Assembly: GCA_903915075.1 (NCBI GenBank)
Contig: CAIWRM010000165.1
Span: forward strand, 1 to 34,887
Length of the DNA: 34,887 nucleotides
Reading direction: 5' to 3'
DNA from: an uncultured Microbacteriaceae bacterium
GTDB taxonomy: Bacteria; Actinomycetota; Actinomycetes; Actinomycetales; Microbacteriaceae
Shown here: in pieces, positions 7,917 through 14,829 of the stretch
Numbering within the stretch: the first letter of the stretch is position 1
Layout of the letters: every line of letters starts with the position of its first letter
Program-made: the position numbers and the translations under genes
The notes under the pieces: model-generated
Databases searched by the model: none
Told to the model about the DNA's origin: nothing
The model's input: only the letters and a program-made list of their open reading frames with translations

Positions 7917-9680
7917 CTAGTAGTAGTCCGCATAGTCAATCGGCTGGCCCGACGACGGCTGAATCTCCCGCGTCTTGATGATTTGTTTGATCAGGTTATT
8001 GACACCGGGAACAATCGAGGCGCTGCTGTTTGAATCGGGGGATGCGAGTGACGTCAGAACAACGAACTGGGGGTTTTCCGCCGGGAACATGGCTGCCAGA
8101 GAAACAATGAATTGATCTGAGTATCCACCCGCGCCATCAGACTGCTCTGCGGTGCCCGTTTTGGCCGCGATGCGGTAACCGGGAACAGAAAGAACCTCGC
8201 TGAGCCAGCCGTGTGTCACCACGTTCTCGAGCATGTCGACCGTGGTGCGTGCGGTCTGCGCCGAAACCACCTGCACGGGCTCAGGTAGCGACGGCTTGGC
8301 TGTGTTTCCATTCGCGTCAATGCAACTATCAACCAGGGTGACGGGCTGACGAACGCCGTCGTTCCCTATTGCGGCGTAGGCGCTGGCCATCTGGATCGAC
8401 GTGAGCGTAAGTCCCTGCCCAAAAAACATCGTGTAGAACGACTGGTTGTCCCACTGGTCCCACGACCGCAGAAGTCCGGCTGACTCACCCGGGAACTCCA
8501 CGGCGGTGGTTTCACCCAAGCCAAACTTCGCCATTGAGTCATAACGACTTTCAGGATCCAACAACGCCCCGAGTTGCGCGATTCCCGTGTTTGACGACCA
8601 GGTGAGTACGCCCTGAAGCGTCAAATTCGCCGGGTGAGGACCCCAGTCCTTGAACCGCGCACCGTTGTCAAATTCAATGAACTGGGGCGACCTCATGGGG
8701 GTGAGAGGATCTACCACCCCGGCATCCACGAGGGACGCGGCCGTAAGCGTCTTCATCGTTGACCCCGGTTCATAGGGACTGGTGAAGGCCCGCGATCCCA
8801 GATCCTCGGACGGGTAGGCATCAATGTTGTTGGGGTCAAAAGTGGGGTAGTCGACCACGGCAAGAAGCCGACCCGTTTCGACCTCCATCACAACCGTCAT
8901 TCCCCACTTCGCGTTCTCCGCGCTCGCCGTGGCCGCGAGTGTCTGTTGCGCAAACCACTGCACATCTGAATCGATGGTGAGCTTGAGCGTTGAGCCGTTC
9001 TTGGCCGCCTCGGTGACCACGGTGCTACCGGGAATGCGCACCCCGTCGGCTCCGCGGGCATACGATTGCGAACCGTTGACCCCACCCACGCACTCTTCGG
9101 AACCCAGTTCTAGCCCGGCCAGAGGAGTACCGTCGGAGCCCACATAGCCAAGGATGTTTCCGGCTACGGCACCGTTCGGGTAAGCCCGATCCGGGTTCTG
9201 TTCGAAGTAAATCCACGGGACGTCGAGCGCCTTGATTTGCGTGAAAGCGTCCACGTCGACACCCTTGGCAACATAGGCAAAGTCTGAGCTGGGGTCTTCC
9301 GCCAATGCATCATTAATGATGCTGATGATGTCGTCCGCGGACTGGCCGGTGAGCGCCCCAATTTCTTTGGCGGCCATTTGAGGCGTGATGCTAATCTCGC
9401 CCGCGTCTGTGGTTCGTGAGAACTCCTTGGCGTTCCTGGGCGAAATGGTGACATCGTATGTCATGCGCTCGGTAGCCAGCACTTTCCCTTGGCTGTCGAC
9501 GATGTCGCCACGCGTTCCATAGATCGTTTCCGGAATCGACATTTTTCCCGTCGAAGCCTCGTTATAGGCGGCCGCCCCCATAATCTGAATGTCAACCAAG
9601 CGGGCGACGAAAAATCCGGCAATGATCACGATCACCGCGAACGACATCGCTACGCGACGGCGGTTGATTCTTGTTTTCAC
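7917..9680 (-). CDS. ftsI: ftsI (PBP3), septal D,D-transpeptidase
   Basis: This class B penicillin-binding protein cross-links septal peptidoglycan made by FtsW. A short cytoplasmic N-terminus and one membrane helix (about residues 11-28) are followed by the dimerisation module with GTRGDIVDSQGKVLA (55-69). The transpeptidase domain has all three active-site motifs: STMK with Ser307 and Lys310, SSN at 362-364, and KTG at 507-509. The length of 587 residues is typical, and no PASTA domain follows. The start is GTG at 9680 with CAGGA upstream. It lies between the ftsL-like gene and murE, the canonical place. Confidence 0.96.
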   Translation of the reverse strand: MKTRINRRRVAMSFAVIVIIAGFFVARLVDIQIMGAAAYNEASTGKMSIPETIYGTRGDIVDSQGKVLATERMTYDVTISPRNAKEFSRTTDAGEISITPQMAAKEIGALTGQSADDIISIINDALAEDPSSDFAYVAKGVDVDAFTQIKALDVPWIYFEQNPDRAYPNGAVAGNILGYVGSDGTPLAGLELGSEECVGGVNGSQSYARGADGVRIPGSTVVTEAAKNGSTLKLTIDSDVQWFAQQTLAATASAENAKWGMTVVMEVETGRLLAVVDYPTFDPNNIDAYPSEDLGSRAFTSPYEPGSTMKTLTAASLVDAGVVDPLTPMRSPQFIEFDNGARFKDWGPHPANLTLQGVLTWSSNTGIAQLGALLDPESRYDSMAKFGLGETTAVEFPGESAGLLRSWDQWDNQSFYTMFFGQGLTLTSIQMASAYAAIGNDGVRQPVTLVDSCIDANGNTAKPSLPEPVQVVSAQTARTTVDMLENVVTHGWLSEVLSVPGYRIAAKTGTAEQSDGAGGYSDQFIVSLAAMFPAENPQFVVLTSLASPDSNSSASIVPGVNNLIKQIIKTREIQPSSGQPIDYADYY

Positions 9681-9694
9681 GATAGTCCTGAGGG

Positions 9695-10330
9695 CTAGCG
9701 GGTTGCGGGGCTCGGCAGTCCCTGTGGCGAAGGTACCGCGACGACGGGCGAAAGTGGCGCTGGCGCGCTGCCCGGCGCCCCATTGCCGACAGTGGTTCTC
9801 GACGCCTCCGCGCTCGCCTGAGTCGCTGCCGCCTGTGCCGCTGCCCGAGCGGCCGCTTCGCGCTCTGCAATGACCTCAGCGAGCATCGCGTTGGGGACCA
9901 GATTTCCCTGTGCAAAAAGGGTGCTTCCTCCCGCTGGAGTGGCAGCACCCGTGACCAGTGAATCAGAGAGCCGCAGATATGCCGGATTGCTATTCCCCAC
10001 CATGCCGAGGACCTCGGCACTCTGTGCAATGTTCTGGGGCGACGTCATTCGGTTGAGATCCTGCGTCGCCGACTGGTACGTGCGCCCGAGTTCCTTGACG
10101 TTGCGCTGTAGCCCGGCAATCTCATAGGCGCCACTCTGCAGCGAAACACTGAGCAGAATCTGGGCGACAATGATGATGAAGATGGTGATGACCGTGACAA
10201 TGGCGAAGAAGATTTTGGGGCGTCGCCTGCGCACCACACTGGGCGAAACCACGCGGAGCGCACGGGTCGGCACGGGACTCACGGGGCGTGGCGTGGTGAG
10301 TGCGTTTACCATCGGTCGGGCCATGCTCAT
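9695..10330 (-). CDS. FtsL-like septum protein
   Basis: The gene sits between rsmH and ftsI, where ftsL lies in dcw operons, and has FtsL architecture. A basic cytoplasmic N-terminus ends in VVRRRRPK, one strong membrane helix covers residues 40-62, and a heptad-like outer segment follows (SGAYEIAGLQRNVKELGRTY and onward). FtsL would bridge FtsQ and the FtsW-FtsI synthase. Sequence identity to known FtsL is weak, so the call rests on position and topology. The C-terminal third is unusual: an Ala-rich helix (about 150-175) and a Pro/Ser/Gly tail make it 211 residues, longer than enterobacterial FtsL. ATG 10330 overlaps the rsmH stop (ATGA). Confidence 0.75.
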   Translation of the reverse strand: MSMARPMVNALTTPRPVSPVPTRALRVVSPSVVRRRRPKIFFAIVTVITIFIIIVAQILLSVSLQSGAYEIAGLQRNVKELGRTYQSATQDLNRMTSPQNIAQSAEVLGMVGNSNPAYLRLSDSLVTGAATPAGGSTLFAQGNLVPNAMLAEVIAEREAAARAAAQAAATQASAEASRTTVGNGAPGSAPAPLSPVVAVPSPQGLPSPATR

Positions 10331-11280
10331 GCTGCGTCCCTAATGCGTTCGGCCGCGCGCAAGCGCACGGGAATGGAACGAGGATTCCGCGCTCGCTCGG
10401 CGTCATCCGCCTTCTCCGCTCCGCGTGTGACCAGTCGCATCTGTGGCAGCAAGTGCTCGGGCACAACAGGCAGATCTGCGGGAGCCTGAGTTTCACAGCG
10501 TCGCGCTAGGGCCGCCTTGACGATCTTGTCTTCAAGAGACTGGTAGGACATCACGACGATTCGCCCGTTGAGGCCCAAGATGTCGATAGCCCTGGGGATC
10601 GCGCGTTCCAGAACCTCGAGCTCGGCGTTTACCTCAATGCGCAATGCCTGAAACACCCGTTTTGCCGGATGACCGGCATTACTGAGCGCGGCCGGCGTTG
10701 CCGACTGCAAAATGGCCACAAGGTGACCAGATCGCACAATGGGCCTCTCCCGACGCTCCGCCACAATTGCCCGGGCATAGCGCGCCGACAGCTTTTCCTC
10801 GCCATACGTTTCGAAAATGCGCCGCAGGCGTGCTTCGTCGTATTCGGCGAGGATGTCGGCCGCCGTTGTGTCGTCGCTCGTGTCCATGCGCATATCCAGA
10901 GGGGCATCCTGGGCGTAGGCAAACCCGCGCTCTTTCTCGTCGAGATGGAGTGACGAGACACCGAGGTCGAACAGAATTCCTTGCGGAGCGGGCCAGCCCG
11001 TGGCGTGCCACGAGACCGCGATCTCGTCATACACGCAGTGAACCAAGTGAATTCGCGAGGCAAAGCGTTCGAGACGCTCACGGGCGAGAGCGAGTGCCTC
11101 AACGTCCCTGTCGAGTCCAATCACGCGAACGGTGGGAAACCGCTCGAGAATTGCCTCGCTGTGTCCGCCCATGCCGAGGGTTGCGTCAATGACGACAGCA
11201 CCTTCGGCGCCGAGTGCCGGAGCCAAGAGTTCGAGAGTTCGGTCTTTCATGACCGGAGTGTGGATTGAGCGAATGTCCAT
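10327..11280 (-). CDS. rsmH: rsmH (mraW), 16S rRNA (cytosine1402-N4)-methyltransferase
   Basis: RsmH is an SAM-dependent enzyme that methylates N4 of C1402 in the 16S rRNA decoding site. The 317-residue product starts with the family motif IHTPVM. It then shows the SAM loop DATLGMGGHSEAIL, FDLGVSSLHLDEKERGFAY, PLDMRMD, and the C-terminal VFQALRIEVNAELEVLE and SYQSLEDKIVK. The start ATG 11280 is fixed by a stop codon just upstream in frame. The binding site is weak (GAG 5 nt away) and preceded by a small hairpin. The gene follows mraZ after 104 nt. Confidence 0.96.
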   Translation of the reverse strand: MDIRSIHTPVMKDRTLELLAPALGAEGAVVIDATLGMGGHSEAILERFPTVRVIGLDRDVEALALARERLERFASRIHLVHCVYDEIAVSWHATGWPAPQGILFDLGVSSLHLDEKERGFAYAQDAPLDMRMDTSDDTTAADILAEYDEARLRRIFETYGEEKLSARYARAIVAERRERPIVRSGHLVAILQSATPAALSNAGHPAKRVFQALRIEVNAELEVLERAIPRAIDILGLNGRIVVMSYQSLEDKIVKAALARRCETQAPADLPVVPEHLLPQMRLVTRGAEKADDAERARNPRSIPVRLRAAERIRDAA

Positions 11281-11295
11281 ATCTCATACCCGGGT

Positions 11296-11313
11296 TCCGT
11301 CCACCGGGACGGA
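11296..11313 (-). promoter_or_regulatory. hairpin in the mraZ-rsmH leader
   Basis: TCCGTCC at 11296-11302 can pair with GGACGGA at 11307-11313 around a 4-nt loop. It lies about 15 nt before the rsmH start in the operon mRNA, where the binding site is weak. No T run follows, so termination is unlikely. It could limit or structure rsmH translation; this is inference. Confidence 0.3.
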
Positions 11314-11384
11314 TTCCCATCCATGTCGACCTGATACCGGGGAAGGTGCCTCAGGGAGCAATGGCTGGGGGTCCGCCGCTGTGG

Positions 11385-11816
11385 CTAGAAGAGTCCGGGA
11401 ATCACCTCCTCCGACGTATGAGCGAACGCGGCCTCGTGGTCGGCAAGGTATGTGGCCCAGGCTTCGGCGTCCCAAATCTCGATGCGGTTGCCCGCACCGA
11501 TCACGGTCAGGTCGCGGCGAAGCCCTGCGTAATCCCGCAAGACCTGAGGAATCGTGATGCGGTTCTGAGCGTCGGGCGTTTCATCGCTCGCTCCCGAGAG
11601 AAACACACGGAGAAAATCTCGGGCTGCCCGGCTGGTGACGGGTGCTTGCCGAATACGGTCGTTCAGCTCACCGAACTCGGCCTCGCTGAAAACGTAAAGG
11701 CAGTTTTCTTGGCCCCGGGTGAGGACTAAACCTGCGGCGAGTTCGGCGCGGAACTTGGCGGGCAGGATAACCCGTCCTTTGTCATCAAGTTTGGGCGCGT
11801 GGGTTCCTAGGAACAT
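11385..11816 (-). CDS. mraZ: mraZ, dcw operon transcriptional regulator
   Basis: MraZ is a DNA-binding protein of the AbrB/SpoVT fold that controls the dcw operon it opens. The product begins [19 protein letters not shown] and contains two related halves, the second with [18 protein letters not shown]. Each half carries the R-(V/I)-x-(L/I)-P strand typical of the fold. I placed the start at ATG 11816 because AAGGAGGTG lies at the right distance, giving 143 residues, the usual family length. An in-frame start at 11837 would add seven residues with no support. Three GTGG repeats 45 nt upstream are its probable binding site. Confidence 0.95.
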   Translation of the reverse strand: MFLGTHAPKLDDKGRVILPAKFRAELAAGLVLTRGQENCLYVFSEAEFGELNDRIRQAPVTSRAARDFLRVFLSGASDETPDAQNRITIPQVLRDYAGLRRDLTVIGAGNRIEIWDAEAWATYLADHEAAFAHTSEEVIPGLF

Positions 11817-11860
11817 GGTGCGCACCTCCTTGATCACACGGCCTGACGAGGACTACATTT

Positions 11861-11887
11861 CCACTTTACTCCACTTTCAACCACAAA
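11861..11887 (-). promoter_or_regulatory. probable MraZ operator, three 10-bp-spaced GTGG repeats
   Basis: Read on the minus strand, TTTGTGG, AAAGTGG and AAAGTGG occur with exactly 10 bp between units (GTGG complements at plus 11861, 11871 and 11881). Direct repeats with one-helical-turn spacing upstream of mraZ are the known MraZ operator layout, with AAAGTG-type units in Mollicutes and TGGG-type units in E. coli. The last unit ends 45 nt from the mraZ ATG. Binding by this MraZ, probably autoregulatory, is inferred. Confidence 0.75.
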
Positions 11888-12036
11888 TCTATGCAAAAGT
11901 GCAAATTTTCTGATTGATGCGTCAATTTGGCTTGATTTTACTGGGTCAATTGGGTGGAGGAAAAATTCTCAGACACGACAAAGCGGTCGGCTGCGGAACC
12001 GCGACACGACTGGAGTGCGACGGTGAACGCACAATA
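11888..12036 (-). other. AT-rich dcw leader, promoter region without a gene
   Basis: This part of the 328-nt gap between mraZ and the DUF3040 gene holds no plausible gene. It is much richer in A+T than the neighbouring genes between about 11,880 and 11,960. On the minus strand it contains two TTGAC hexamers (TTGACC complement at 11944-11949, TTGACG complement at 11920-11925) that could be -35 elements for the operon. I could not pair either with a convincing -10 at 16-18 bp, so the promoter is not placed exactly. Confidence 0.4.
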
Positions 12037-12062
12037 AAAGGCCCGGCATGAGCCGGGCCTTT
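12037..12062 (-). terminator. intrinsic terminator downstream of the DUF3040 gene
   Basis: AAAGGCCCGGC (12037-12047) and GCCGGGCCTTT (12052-12062) form a perfect 11-bp stem with the loop ATGA. The A run on one side and T run on the other make it usable in both directions. It lies between the end of the DUF3040 gene and mraZ, so it should stop that transcript and separate it from the dcw promoter. Confidence 0.85.
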
Positions 12063-12144
12063 GGCCTAGGGGTGTGTCATGTGCATCACGGGTGAGTTAG
12101 TCCTCGTGTCGGCGAACCGTGACTTCCAGTGTCGAGGGGACGCT

Positions 12145-12510
12145 CTAGAGGCGATTCTCCTGGTTGCCGTCCCATCGCTGTTCCATGCGCTGCATAAAAC
12201 TCGAGCGAGATCGCGTGCCGCCCTTCGATTGAGCGCGCGGTGAGCCGGCCTCTCCCGCCTTGCCTGGTCTCGCGGCAAAGACCGCGCCGGCGAACATGAC
12301 GGCAAACCCAATCACGCCAACGACAATCAGCTGGCTGGTGACACCCACGATGAGGACGACGATTCCGGCCAAGAGGACAATGATGCCGAGGACCAGCGAG
12401 CGGTAAGACGGACGCCCCGCGGGCCTCGCCGGATGAACGTCGGCCTTGCCTCCGTAGAGGTTGCGTTCCATCTCGTCGAGAAGTCGTTGCTCATGCTCAG
12501 ACAGTGGCAC
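12145..12510 (-). CDS. DUF3040 family small membrane protein
   Basis: The product starts with PLSEHEQRLLDEMERNLYG after the initiator, the hallmark of DUF3040, an actinobacterial family of unknown function often found near dcw genes. After a Pro/Arg linker, two hydrophobic segments form a membrane hairpin (roughly residues 38-75), followed by a basic Ser/Gly/Arg-rich cytoplasmic tail ending in MEQRWDGNQENRL. The start is GTG 12510, 6 nt after AGGGAGG, giving 121 residues. An in-frame TTG at 12549 is much weaker. It is divergent from the prenyl synthase gene and ends before a strong terminator. No function can be assigned. Confidence 0.88.
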   Translation of the reverse strand: MPLSEHEQRLLDEMERNLYGGKADVHPARPAGRPSYRSLVLGIIVLLAGIVVLIVGVTSQLIVVGVIGFAVMFAGAVFAARPGKAGEAGSPRAQSKGGTRSRSSFMQRMEQRWDGNQENRL

Positions 12511-12586
12511 AGTGCGCCTCCCTCGAGTGTCGTTTTTGTGCTTAGACAAGAAGTGTAACCCCTCTCACGCTAGGTAGGGTAGGAAA

Positions 12587-13669
12587 GTGCTGAATGCCGA
12601 GAGATGGGTGCTTGCCACCAACGACAGAATTGCATCGTTCATTTCGGATGCCGAGAAGTCACTGTCCCACATGGGCAGCGAGGCAGAAGTGTTCATTGAG
12701 CAAACCCGGGCGTTCCTTACGGGCGGAAAACGCTTCCGAGCGATCTGCACCCTGGTGGGATTCGCGAGCGCAACTTCGTCATCTCCCGGCGGCCCCGACG
12801 AGACGAATGCCATCGCTGTGGCAGCTGGCCTCGAATTCTTCCATGCCGCGGCGCTTGTTCACGACGACATCATGGATAGATCCGATACCCGCCGCGGCAA
12901 GCCCTCGGCACACCGCGCCTTCGACGCGCTTCATCTGCGGAGCGGATACGCGGGCGACGCCGACCGTTTCGGAGTGTCGTCGGCGCTACTCTTTGGCGAC
13001 CTTCTGCTGGCCTTTAGCGACGAACTTGTCACTGCCGGCATTGCCGGACAGGGCCCCGCAGGTCGCCGAGCCCGCGCGGAGTTCAACAACATGCGGCGGG
13101 ACGTCACCGTGGGTCAATACCTCGACATTGTCGAGGAGGTCGCCTGGCCTGTTGTCGAAGCAGACACCGCCCTCGACCGAGCTATCCGCGTGGTCACGTT
13201 CAAGTCAGCAAAGTATTCGATTGAGGCTCCCCTCAGAATCGGGGCGGCGCTCGGGGGTGCGGATCAAGAAGTTCTCGATGGGCTGTCACGATTTGGGCTT
13301 CCTCTGGGAATTGCCTTCCAGCTACGCGACGACCTACTCGGAGTCTTTGGGGACGAAGCGCAGACCGGCAAGCCCGTGGGCGATGACCTCCGCGAAGGTA
13401 AGCGAACCGCGCTCATTGCCATTGCGGAGTCACGCCTGGGTGAGGCCACAACGTCGCTCGCGGGTCTCGGCGATGATCACCTCTCCCCCGCGCGCGTTGC
13501 CGAGATTCAACTGATGCTTCGCAACGTGGGCGCCGAGGAAGCCGTTGAGCGAATGATCTCCGAGCATCTGGCACAGGCACACGCAGCACTTGCCGATGCG
13601 CCCGTAGCCGATGACGTGCGCGCGGCTCTCGGCGACATCGCGCAGATAGTCACCGCGCGATCTGCCTAG
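12587..13669 (+). CDS. polyprenyl diphosphate synthase (IdsA/GrcC-like)
   Basis: This trans-isoprenyl diphosphate synthase condenses isopentenyl diphosphate with an allylic primer. The first Asp-rich motif is DDIMD at 93-97, followed by DTRRG. GGKRFR near 46-51 binds diphosphate. The second Asp-rich region is DDLLGVFGD at 248-256, and GDDLREGKRT (265-274) supplies the C-terminal Lys/Asp set. The length of 360 residues fits actinobacterial IdsA2/GrcC-type enzymes, whose gene lies near Rv2175c, pknL and aroG in mycobacteria as here. Product chain length (geranylgeranyl or longer) cannot be read from the motifs. The GTG start follows TAGGGT by 6 nt, a possible leaderless arrangement. Confidence 0.92.
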   Translation: MLNAERWVLATNDRIASFISDAEKSLSHMGSEAEVFIEQTRAFLTGGKRFRAICTLVGFASATSSSPGGPDETNAIAVAAGLEFFHAAALVHDDIMDRSDTRRGKPSAHRAFDALHLRSGYAGDADRFGVSSALLFGDLLLAFSDELVTAGIAGQGPAGRRARAEFNNMRRDVTVGQYLDIVEEVAWPVVEADTALDRAIRVVTFKSAKYSIEAPLRIGAALGGADQEVLDGLSRFGLPLGIAFQLRDDLLGVFGDEAQTGKPVGDDLREGKRTALIAIAESRLGEATTSLAGLGDDHLSPARVAEIQLMLRNVGAEEAVERMISEHLAQAHAALADAPVADDVRAALGDIAQIVTARSA

Positions 13670-13702
13670 TTCTTCCTCGCCAGATGTGCCCGGACTTCGG
13701 AA

Positions 13703-14035
13703 CTAACCGAGGGCCTGGGCAATCCGTCGAACCTCGGTTTTTCGACCCGCCCGCAGTGCGTCAATCGGCGAACAGCCCAAACTGTCATCTACCCCGATGA
13801 GCCACTGCACAGCCTCCTCATCCGAGAACACAGCATCTGCTAACAGATGAAGCGTGCCCCGTAGCTCAGGGAGAGGTGCGCCGTCTCGAATAAACAGGGC
13901 GGGCACGCTGAGGATGCCGTCACGGCGAATGCCGACGAGGTGGCGATCCTCAATCAATCGGCGGACTCGACTCTGAGGCAAGTTCAGAAGGTCAACGAGG
14001 TCCGGAACCGTGAGCCACTCGGGTGCTGCTACCAC
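13703..14035 (-). CDS. Rv2175c-like winged helix DNA-binding protein
   Basis: The product resembles mycobacterial Rv2175c, a DNA-binding winged helix protein that is a substrate of the kinase PknL. The N-terminal part EWLTVPDLVDLLNLPQSRVRRLIEDRHLVGIRRDG is the helix-turn-helix and wing. The rest (LFIRDG, LRGTLHLLADAVFSDEEAVQWLIG and SPIDALRAGRKTEVRRIAQALG) follows Rv2175c along its whole length. The neighbouring PASTA kinase strengthens the call. The start is uncertain: GTG 14035 (110 residues) has GGAGGA almost touching it, while ATG 14107 would add 24 residues that do not resemble the family and would start next to the direct repeat. Confidence 0.82.
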   Translation of the reverse strand: MVAAPEWLTVPDLVDLLNLPQSRVRRLIEDRHLVGIRRDGILSVPALFIRDGAPLPELRGTLHLLADAVFSDEEAVQWLIGVDDSLGCSPIDALRAGRKTEVRRIAQALG

Positions 14036-14107
14036 TCCTCCACTCTGCCACGTCTCGTTGCGCAGTGACAACGCACGGATTCGACACGCCGAGTGGACAT
14101 ATTGCAT

Positions 14108-14156
14108 AAATGCATACCGGGTGAGTCTAAAGTCTATGTAAATGCATACCGCGTGA
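14108..14156. repeat. paired 17-bp direct repeat, 32 bp apart, in a divergent promoter region
   Basis: AAATGCATACCGGGTGA at 14108-14124 recurs as AAATGCATACCGCGTGA at 14140-14156, matching at 16 of 17 positions, with starts 32 bp apart (about three helical turns). Both are followed by a TAAA-containing stretch. Each unit contains the palindrome ATGCAT, and a further TGCATA lies at 14103-14108. The pair lies between the divergent Rv2175c-like and LysM genes. It looks like an operator for an unknown regulator; it fits no box I recognise. Confidence 0.8.
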
Positions 14157-14207
14157 ACTTAAAACTTCATGTTGCACCTGAAGTAAATCGGCCGGAAGGA
14201 GACGCGC

Positions 14208-14777
14208 ATGCCCCGCACCACCCGCGCGCGTCGGCGCAACATGCTGGCCCTCCCCGCGGCTGTGGCCACGATCACGAGTCTCATTTTTGGCATCAATGCC
14301 GAAGCCCTCGCGGCGGACTCGCCCGATACCCCCCAGCAGGGACACAAGGACTCGCCCCAATCCCCTCGCGCAGCCATGAGCGCGAGCGAAAACACGCCGC
14401 GCACCACGAGCCGCAACGGCAGCTACGAAGTGCGCGAGGGCGACACGGTCTCCTCCATAGCCGCGTCGTTTGGAGTCTCGTCTGTCGAACTCCTCGCCGC
14501 AAACGGTCTGAGTTGGCGCACACTCATTTTTGCCGGCCAACGGCTCAATATCCCCCGCAGCACATCAGGCACCGCGGAGCACGACCGGATCGACACCGTT
14601 GTGCGATATCGCGTCGCCACGGGTGACACTCTCGAAGCCATAGCTCGGGCGCACGGTGTGCAGCCCCGAGCGCTCATGTCAGCCAACGGGCTTGGTCCGT
14701 CGAGCCGTCTCATTGTGGGACAACGACTCGTCGTGCCCAACCGACAGGTCATGAGCGAAATTGCTGCACTCGCTTGA
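14208..14777 (+). CDS. secreted double LysM domain protein
   Basis: The 189-residue product has a basic N-terminus and a hydrophobic stretch (about 12-30) ending near AEALA-A, which looks like a Sec signal peptide or uncleaved anchor. A Pro/Ser linker leads to two LysM domains: residues 73-116 (YEVREGDTVSSIAASFGV to LNIP) and 134-177 (YRVATGDTLEAIARAHGV to LVVP). LysM binds GlcNAc in peptidoglycan, so this is an envelope protein. No catalytic domain follows, so any enzymatic role would need a partner. ATG 14208 has GGAAGGAGA about 7 nt upstream. The pknL-like kinase gene follows 52 nt later on the same strand, suggesting a shared wall-related function. Confidence 0.9.
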   Translation: MPRTTRARRRNMLALPAAVATITSLIFGINAEALAADSPDTPQQGHKDSPQSPRAAMSASENTPRTTSRNGSYEVREGDTVSSIAASFGVSSVELLAANGLSWRTLIFAGQRLNIPRSTSGTAEHDRIDTVVRYRVATGDTLEAIARAHGVQPRALMSANGLGPSSRLIVGQRLVVPNRQVMSEIAALA

Positions 14778-14806
14778 GCCCCGGTGTTTCACACCCGAAA
14801 AGTAGC

Positions 14807-14822
14807 CCTACGTTCGTAGGAT
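14807..14822 (+). promoter_or_regulatory. palindrome and possible -10 element just before the PASTA kinase gene
   Basis: CCTACG TT CGTAGG at 14807-14820 is a perfect 6-bp inverted repeat. Its right arm runs into TAGGAT (14817-14822), which lies 7 nt before the GTG start, so it could be a -10 hexamer for a leaderless mRNA. The AGGA inside it could equally serve as a Shine-Dalgarno site 8 nt from the start. A protein bound to the palindrome, or folding of the RNA, would block expression; this is inference. Confidence 0.45.
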
Positions 14823-14829
14823 TTGGCTT

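Noticed and set aside
11942-11955. Two TGGGT copies on the plus strand as E. coli-type MraZ boxes
   Set aside because: They are 9 bp apart, on the strand opposite to the operon, and the GTGG triplet array nearer to mraZ explains the operator better.
14103-14156. Direct repeats as a CRISPR remnant
   Set aside because: Only two units with a 15-bp gap and an operator-like position between divergent genes; no cas genes or further units.
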